From Sanderia malayensis (taxonomy: Eukaryota > Cnidaria > Scyphozoa > Semaeostomeae > Pelagiidae), in assembly GCA_013076295.1 (NCBI GenBank), contig RQOL01000948.1, forward strand, positions 1-64,000: 64,000 nucleotides of DNA, written 5' to 3'. Shown here piece by piece: positions 56,284-64,000 of this stretch. A model generated the notes under the pieces. That model was not told where the DNA came from. It saw only the letters and a program-made list of their open reading frames with translations, and made no database searches. The translations under genes and the position numbers were made by a program. Each line of letters starts with the position of its first letter. Positions within the stretch are counted from its first letter, which is position 1.

Positions 56284-59200
56284 ATGGAAGACACTGGAGA
56301 AGACAAGAAGATGGAAGAGGAATCTTGTACTGATGTTCAAGAAGGTAAATTTTAATTCTGCTTTATTAAATGTTGTCGTAGCATGTTTCACAATTGGCAT
56401 TATAATGAACTAAATAAATCACATAATTGGAATACATAGTTTTTTTTGGATATTTCCAGCAACAATTGTATTTCTATGGTTTTAATGGTCCACCATGTGT
56501 GATAATAATTGATTGTTTCATTGACAAGCTTTATTATTTATTTCATTAGAGTCTACGCATGGCATTGAAAGAATGGACATAGGTAAAGAAGTTGTTCCAG
56601 GTTGGTTGTACTTTAGATATTGATCTATGTTTCGTTTTCATAGATATACGTATAATTTCTTAAATGTACTGGCAGTATTTTTGTGATTAAGTGTCTTTTA
56701 AATTCATTTATTTATTTATATTTTAATTTATTTATTCCTGCATTTTTAGAGGGTTTTTTTATTTCAGTGGGGTTTTATTTATTTTAAAGTATTTTTTGCT
56801 GATGTTGTTTAATCAAGGAGTTGTTGTAGTTTTATTACTAGTTGTTTTGTTCTGTTACATGCTCTATTATGGCAACTAAGTTCTGCTGTGTTGTGTCAAC
56901 AATATGGCTTTAATAGGTTAAAGAAATCATGAAAATTCTCCTTTTTGAGGGCATTTTATTACCAGGATTTTGTAGATTCTTGTTTAAAAGCCTCCCAATC
57001 AAGTTTTGTCTGATCTAAAAGCTAAATATTATTATTAAGTCTCTTGCAAATGGCACATTGTTGCGATGTAACAATTTATTGATGGTGTATTGAGTTTGCA
57101 AAGAAAACCATTCACTATCAATGAATGACACATAAACTATTTATTCATTTATAGAGTCAATTTCTTGTCCAAAAGTGTAATTATATCACATTGCAATAAT
57201 CATTGTCAGATGTTTCATAAAGGTAAAAAATAAAATCCATTTGTTATTTATTTCTCAGGTTCTACACATATCGAGTATCATGCACCAGTCATATACATAG
57301 CTTCTGGGGAAGCACCCATAACAATTGGCAATATTGAACAAGGTTAGTGTTTTGGCTAGGGCAAATAATACTCAATGCCAATTAGACATGGTAATTGGTT
57401 TGGGCTGGCTTGCTTAAACAGCAAAAGGGAAACCAATGTCATAACATGAGAATCACTACATTGGTTTATTTTTGTAGATTTCGCAAACAACATGATGTAG
57501 TTATTGTTTTCTTATTGTATCTCTGATTTGCATTGGCCAATGATTAGGTTTTATTTTGTGCTTAAACAAAAACTGTAATTCTTTCTATCACTTTTCTGTC
57601 ACTTCCATTGGCCTTGAGTATTTCAATTAGTGCTACTATTTTGGGAACTCCAAAAAACATTTTAAAAGGAAGAAATAATATTTTCGTATTTCGTCATATG
57701 TTTGTCATTCAGTAATATTTTTGTAGTATGTTGGTCATTTACTTAATTTGCACAAATCATCGGAAATTTGATTTGCGAGAAAATATTAAACGTTGCCTGA
57801 AGTTTTTGGTTGTGAAAATTTGGTTTGCTGCAACAGATTTTATATTCACTCAAATGCTTCATTACAAGTCTTAAAATCATATTAGAAGCAGCAAGATTTC
57901 AGTGAAGTAGTTTCCATTAAGTAAATTGTAATTAAGGCAAGAGTTAATTATTAAATACTCAATATAGCTATTTGTTTAACAGGTACAACCCACACATTTG
58001 ATAGAGTCAGAACTGTACTGGAAAATGCTCCTGGTAACAGTGAAGTAACAACTGGTTCTGCAACTTTTGCCTCTTCAAGCTTACAAGGTACTTTTCATAG
58101 TTGTGCTTGTCATTGTATTGTAAACGTTTTAAGATGATTGATGTTCAGATAAATTTTTTGTGTTTAAAGACTAGAGTGAGATTGGGAGCCATGTAATATG
58201 ATGACCCATTAGCAGCCCAGCAGTTGAAATTCGGCAACAGAACAACAGGGATGGATAACCGTGTGGTGCATACACTTTCCTCCTTGCCCCTAAAACCTCA
58301 CTTTATTTCTCCACCCCGTTTATTAAGGGGTGATGTTGTCTCTAAACCATCAACAATGCTAAATTTTTTGGCCACATGTCGCACATAACTTGTGAGTTAG
58401 ACTCGATCCATGCTTGGTTCTAAACGTCTCCTTGTGTTTTGTTGACACTGGATGTGTAATGGTTCTAACCATTTTCTCGTTCTTACCTGTGACTGGATTG
58501 GAACTTAAATCAAATGTTTTTTCTTTTTATAGATGTAAATGGAGATAAAGAAGCCGTTTTAAACAAACCTCAGTCTGCAAATGGTAAGTTTGCAAACATT
58601 TTTAAATCTGATTTTTAATTGGAAAGGATTCTTAAGTTAATTCTTAAGATATTTATCATTACTGTTTTTTAATTCTAAAGATATTTATCATTTGTGCCAT
58701 CTTAAGCAACACCAGTGCAAGCACAAATGACGTGCCACATTTTAATTGCTTTGCTTTAATTTATTTAACAACCAAATTAAGAAGTTAATTCTCGCGGCTT
58801 TTCGAAAAAAAATTGCAAAATTTTGTTTTTCGTATTTTTTGGAGGTTTGACTTTAGTTTTGCATTGCGCCAAACCATCTGAAACAATTTATTCCGCTGTT
58901 TAGTTTTATTATGTTTTATAATACTGGAAATCTTTTCATTTTTGTTAGCTTTTTCCGGCTTACGAGAAAAGTATCGGAAGGATTGCTCAAGACACGAGGT
59001 CAATTGTGTTGATGCAATGGAAAATTGTATCATTTCACTGGATTTGGATATCAACGATTTTTCTGTGAATTTAAAGATAGTAGAAGAGGAGAAGATATGC
59101 ACAGCTAAGGACCAGACATATCATGATGAATTGGAAAAGCACCTTCACTCATTAAAAGATAATGCGAAAGCTATTAAAGTTGGTGAATTGATGAACATGA

Positions 59201-62200
59201 TTGAAGACAAGGAAAAAGAACGAATTATGTTTGTTAGTGGTTTAGCTGGAATTGGCAAGTCTGTTCTTGCCAAGAAAGTGGCCCTTGACTGGGCCTGTAA
59301 AGAATGCAGTCAGACACGCTGTCTTTTCTACATAACATGCAGAAAGTTAAACAGTTTCTTTCATAAAAGTGACAGCGATATTGAGCCTGTGACCTTCATT
59401 GAAGAATATTTAAAGAAAGAGTTCAGAAATATGCCCTTTGACAATGTGGAAACCACAGTCTTTTTGATTGATGGTTTGGATGAACTGCAAGAACCTGTCA
59501 AAATTATGAAAGCGTTCACAGAAAAGTTCTCGAAATCAAGATTCATATTTCTTGGCAGACCCCATGCCAGACACTATGTTAATTCCATCGGACAGAAGAG
59601 CCAGAAATTAGAAATACTTGGACTCAATGATGGCCAGATTGAAGAATACATTAAAAAGTTTCCTAAACTTTCAACAGACAAGAGTCAGGATGAATCTTTA
59701 TTAACAGAACAAAAAATTAATTTGGCAATTCAGAAATCGACAAATATATCTTACATTGCAACAATTCCTCAATTTTTAAATACAATTTGTTGTGCTGTCG
59801 TGCTATCAACAGAAGGGAAATTATTCACCAACAAGAATGATCTTTATAGCTGGAGTTTATTCTTGTTGATGAAACAGCATTTCCAAGGCAAAGAATCGGA
59901 CAACCAAACTGTTGGATGGGAGATCTTTTCTTGTTATTCAAAGCAGTTGCTGGCAATATGTAAACAAGCATTCAAGCTATACAATTCAGGAAGCATTATC
60001 TTCAAAAAGACGGAGCTAGAGTGTAAGGATGAAAAGTTTATTGAAGGGTTTCTAGTTGGCGTGAAGAACAGAGCTGGAGACATTACCAAGTACATGTTCA
60101 AACACCTAACTATTATGGAGTTCCTGGCTTCTATTCACGTCTATTTCGCCGAAAACAAAAGCAAGTTATTTGAGGAATTATCGAAGAAAGAGCGCCACGA
60201 AATTATTTCGTTTGTGTGCAGTTTTGTACGATTCAGTTTGATAAAGGAAACTTCATTTGAAGAGGATGATGAAATATCGTATCAATTAGTAGAAAAACTT
60301 GCCGAGGGGAAAGAGGTTCGTGAACTTAGGTGATGTTGATGATAGTTATTAATATATGATATATTATCTGTTATAATATAAATAAATATTTGTTGTCAGG
60401 TTGCAAAGAATCGTGGTGATGGAGTGATCACATATGAAGACGCGAAGAGCGTAATCCGTAACATTTTAAACCAGGTTTGTAATTTTAAATTCTACGCTAC
60501 TGATTATATTTATAATTGTTTATTATATAGAATATTATTACACATACAAGTATAATTTATCTCTAATTATATCTTATAACAGTTGCGTAATTATAAAGTT
60601 CTGTTGAAAGTGAGATTTCTGGCCGACTGTTTTGTTGCAAGCGATAAAGTCCGTGATGTGAAATTGTTGGAAGAACTTCTGAAGTCAATAAAGCCAAATT
60701 CAAATGTCGGAGTGTATCCCAACGCCTTTGACCAATCAAGTTTGTTATCCATTTTGAAGTTGGCGACTGGAAATGAAATGGCATATTCTGAAATCAAGAA
60801 TGCATTCAGTGGGATTGAATTTCGTATATATGATTTGAGAGAGATGGAAATCCTTGAATACGCTTTGTGGATCGACATTGACTTGGTTCAGTTGAATGAT
60901 GTAAATCATTTTACTGAACACCAGTTAATGTTGGTCCACCGCAACGTGGCTTTCTGTGAGAGTGTTTGGTTTGATAACTGCAAGGTCCCTTTGTTCACCA
61001 CCAATGCGAATGAATCAACAACAAGAATGAAATTGAAAAGGTTGGGAATGGAAGGAATGAAAATTGACGAATCAGATGTGAGCTCTGCCGCCAATCTATT
61101 TTGTTTGGCGGAAAAGGTTGGGTTGCATCATGTTCGGGTTGGTGGAAATGAATTTGAAAAGATTGTGGAGAAATTGATTCAAATAAAGCCACGCAGGTTG
61201 ATGGAGATGGAGTTATACGAATGTCCACTGGTGAATGTTGAATTGAAACAAAAGGTAAGAACATTATTACTTGTATTGTCACTGTCTATTTCATATACAC
61301 TTAGTGAGCATAAGTTACGCACCACCCGATGAAAAATGGCGTCTAAAAGTGGCCCGAGGCCTATGCAAGAAAATTTACATAACAATATATAAATAACAAA
61401 TGGGTTTCAATAGCGAATTTCTTTAGCAGAAATATACTCAGAATTTCATAAATTGTCAAGTGAAAACATAATTTAAATTATATCATATTGTTTTATAATA
61501 ATATTAAAAGAAAACTGCGAAGAGGTTCCTTGAAAAATTTCCACAAAAATTTATTGAAGTGGAGCAATTAAATCGCCAATAATTATAATTTCTTTCACTC
61601 AAAGCCACGCAAATTCTGTCTCATTTAAAAGAGAATGTTTTCAAATTTTGAAAAACACAAAAATTTCTCATGTAACTGTCTTGACCTGTTATAATTTTCA
61701 GTCTCAGTCTTTGTTTCAATTAATAAACCACTAATTAACGTCATTTCTTTCAATTAATTTGCGATGCTGTTTCATAAATTGTAGTTGTAATTTTTTGTTC
61801 AGAACTTTGTAAAAATTCTTAGACTTATTTTTATACTTTTAGATTGAGGTTATTAATTTCTATGTTTGTTTTAAATCAACGAGGTGTTTTGCATTGGTAA
61901 ACTGTTGTGACATAATATCAGCCAAAACTATTAACTGCTTGTTTTTCAATTCCAGATGGAAGAGAATGGAGTAACAATCTTTGAAGATAGTAAGTGAACT
62001 AAAATGTTTCAACTATTTTATACAATGTTGCGCGGCTCTTCTCTTGACATATATTTATATTTTCATTTATCATGCTAATCATCTTTTATATGGTGAAATG
62101 ATTACTAAGTTATAATTTATTGTTACTTGACAACTTCAAATGCAACAGGATTTCCATGTCCAGTGGTTTATGTTATGTTATTATTTTATTAATTCCCAAT

Positions 62201-63569
62201 CGATCATTTGATTTCTATTCGTAGGGCCAAGATCAATCCTCATTCTGTGCGAACCAGAAAGCCGTGACTTTGTTCTTCAACTGAAAGAAAACCTGGATGA
62301 TATAAAGCATTATATTGCAATGGATGAAGACATTGAAGAGTTTGAAAGACGATATGATGAACTCCCTCACATTCTGGTTGTCTTTATTCAACATCAAATT
62401 CCAGAAGATGTTGAGAGAGATATTATTTTTGCCCGGGTAAATGGTTTTGCTAACATGAGTCTAAATTTGTGTTTCATATTCAGTGGATATTTGTATCATC
62501 TATTCACGCTGTCTTTCTTTTGTTGGTTGTCTTTATCAAATTTATTTATCTTTAATTATAGAGGAGGCAGTTGGCCATTTTGTTCGTGAAGTTGGAAGCA
62601 GACTTTCATCCCAGTAAAGCGCTTAGTTCCGTTTTTGATTCAAACCCGTGTTTGGACTTTACAGATAAACGAAATAATGCCGCCATGGCCAGTGAATTAA
62701 ATCGGAAGATACCAGCTATAACAGGTAAGTTAATTATCATCAATAAAGATTGGAAAATTTTTCATCATCACTCCGCGAATGAAATTGAACTTTGACAATA
62801 ATATTTCGATAACAATGAAAATTTGTTTAGTTGAGAATTCAATCTTTGTGAATACAATGAAATTAACAAAGTGCTGTCTTTTTAAGATTATAAAATATAT
62901 TACAAAATTTATAGCAGGTAGAATAGGTAAAATAATTTGTTTTCATAAACGAATAGATAGCATTGCTGTGTCTAGTGTTATGTTTTGATTATGATTAACA
63001 TATTGATTGTACTAATGTTGCATTTCTTGTATCATTTGATTATTATTGATTTTTTATTTCCAGATAAAAAGTTTATCGTAATTTCGAATGCGCCTGGCAA
63101 CCAGGTGGAAGCAAATAAAATAAAACAGAAATTCGCAAATGAAATTGGTTGTCCCGTGCTTGTTAATATTATGTTAAAAAAGTATTACCCTCGAGTTGTT
63201 GTCGTTTTATTGACTGATGGATACGAAAAATCTCAACTATGTAAGGAGATGATGAAGTATGTTGGGGTAAGGTTGTCAGTTTCTTATCACTGTATGATTG
63301 TTTATAAAGTTCATTCCTGTCTATTGCTCTGATACTTTTAATCAGTCTGTTTGCTTTAGCATGTTGATATACTTTACTATGTTGTTTTGTTTTGTCGTAT
63401 TTTTAGTATCGGCGTCCAAAGATTATAGCATTGAAGCTGGATAATGACTTCCAGCCCGGCGACGAATTGAATAAGATATTAAGAGAGAGTACGTGTATAT
63501 GCTGGACTGACAAAACAAATTTCGACACGAACTTTGCAAAGGTGAAGGAAGAGATCAACGCTAGATTTG
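56284..63569 (+). CDS. NLR: N-terminal RHIM-like segment, NACHT, tandem TIR-like modules (3' end outside)
   Basis: Thirteen exons join in frame for at least 1080 residues: 56284-56344, 56550-56600, 57259-57342, 57983-58087, 58533-58583, 58949-60315, 60400-60474, 60583-61254, 61956-61989, 62225-62436, 62562-62724, 63064-63266, 63407-63569. The start ATG has GACCATGG context. Exons 2-5 are all phase 1-1, so they can be skipped or shuffled. Exon 6 encodes the NACHT ATPase: Walker A GLAGIGKS (215-222), Walker B FLIDGLDEL (289-297), FIFLGRPHA sensor region, and MFKHLTIMEFLAS (about 500-512), the helical-domain motif of animal NLRs. Exon 8 is a diverged repeat-like region. Exons 10-13 form two TIR-like modules. 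Such proteins are cytosolic danger sensors that oligomerise. Exon 2 could also end at 56582 (ATAG/gtaaag), 18 nt shorter. The last donor (phase 1) implies more exons. Confidence 0.82.
57288..57342 (+). other. RHIM-like amyloid motif candidate in the NLR N-terminus
   Basis: Residues 48-66 read VIYIASGEAPITIGNIEQG. The I-x-I-G core flanked by IY...G and a following N resembles RIP homotypic interaction motifs (core I/V-Q-I/V-G), although T replaces Q. The next exon boundary falls inside the final glycine. Known RHIM-like and fungal NLR amyloid motifs sit before the nucleotide-binding domain, as here. The assignment is inference. Confidence 0.4.
62225..62724 (+). other. TIR-like module 1 (two exons)
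   Basis: Residues about 834-958. SILILCEPESRDFVLQLKEN resembles strand A/helix A, DELPHILVVFIQHQIPEDVE the strand D/helix D region, and LAILFVKLEADF the following strand. Exon lengths are 212 and 163 nt with phases 1-0-1. Confidence 0.5.
63064..63569 (+). other. TIR-like module 2 (two exons)
   Basis: Residues about 959-1080. KKFIVISNAPGNQVEANKIK, then RVVVVLLTDGYEKSQLCKEM and PKIIALKLDNDF follow the TIR pattern, including a 'TD-Y-x-S-x-x-C-x-x-E' stretch like the 'S-x-Y-x-x-S-x-W-C-x-x-E' of animal TIR domains. Exon lengths are 203 and 163 nt with phases 1-0-1, parallel to module 1. Confidence 0.55.
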
Positions 63570-64000
63570 GTAAGTCTTTTGTTCTCTTATAGTTAATCTT
63601 ATATTAAACTTGTACATCTCAATAGTTCGCTATTGTAATAACAATGAAAATAAGCAATGTTACTAAACCAAGTATGGTACAATATCGAATAACGAATATT
63701 ATCGTTTGATTTTCTTTGTGACTGGAGTAGGATAGATGTTAACAGTGACTTGAGACAAACAATTCTTCCTAATTTTACTCTGGATTTTATGATTATGAAA
63801 CTCAAAAAACTCTTTCTACGAAAACTTCTTTTTACAAGGTATTTATAATCATATTAATGGTCATGACGACTATAAGCAAATAAGTTTCTAGATATATCGA
63901 GAAGAAAGATTAAGTCATGCTTGTGAAGTTAAAAATAAAGTGATGCAATTGATTAGTATGCAGTGGACCATAATTTGATTTTACGTATTTATACAAAATA
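63570..64000. other. Intron of the NLR gene
   Basis: Follows the donor G/GTAAGT at 63570. AT-rich, no exon recognised before the window ends. Confidence 0.6.

Overview
The window is animal (invertebrate metazoan) genomic DNA: AT-rich, with spliced genes using GT-AG introns and long intergenic stretches filled by many transposon classes. The gene content (a MEC-8/RBPMS-type RNA-binding protein and a NACHT-domain NLR) and the transposon set (short-LTR copia of GalEa-like appearance, CR1/L2-group LINE, Helitron, hAT, TTAA-target and foldback elements) fit a cnidarian- or tunicate-like genome. The sequence alone does not fix the species.

Layout. 1-983: right end of a TTAA-flanked transposon. 1328-5951: last four exons of an RNA-binding protein (+ strand); its large intron holds a 2.8-kb palindromic element (1831-4647) and another intron a 23-bp minisatellite. 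7060-10135: a large inverted repeat whose two arms each carry a possible three-exon mini-gene, open on the minus arm and broken on the plus arm. 10.2-13.5 kb: tandem repeats. 13526-14358: SGNH-hydrolase-like pseudogene (- strand), followed by a foldback element and a degenerate hammerhead-like motif. 16.2-30.3 kb: a Helitron remnant (- strand) that lost its Rep domain and amplified a 58-residue module; a copia element inserted into that array (TSD CACTG), and a LINE then inserted into the copia 3' LTR. 31-34 kb: three hAT-type non-autonomous elements with 8-bp target duplications. 35.5-41.0 kb: a TTAA-flanked palindromic element with another insertion and a second 3-kb palindrome (37466-40417). 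42.1-44.6 kb: another TTAA-flanked element. 46033-49234: a third 3-kb palindrome with the same ends as the second. 49.6-56.2 kb: MULE-like, MITE and self-complementary elements. 56284-63569: 13 exons of an NLR gene (+ strand) that runs off the window.

How parts relate. The three palindromes (1831-4647, 37466-40417, 46033-49234) carry, in both arms, overlapping pieces of one protein family: a PIN/FEN-like acidic-residue domain ending in an (F)TGCD-type motif, a 'NE-R ... PP ... H-KRA' middle region, and a 'GW ... W' tail that ends in a CXC cysteine cluster in one element and an acidic tail in another. The NLR gene is the other highlight: a short N-terminal segment with a RHIM-like candidate motif, a canonical NACHT, then at least two tandem TIR-like modules, each encoded by an equivalent pair of exons.
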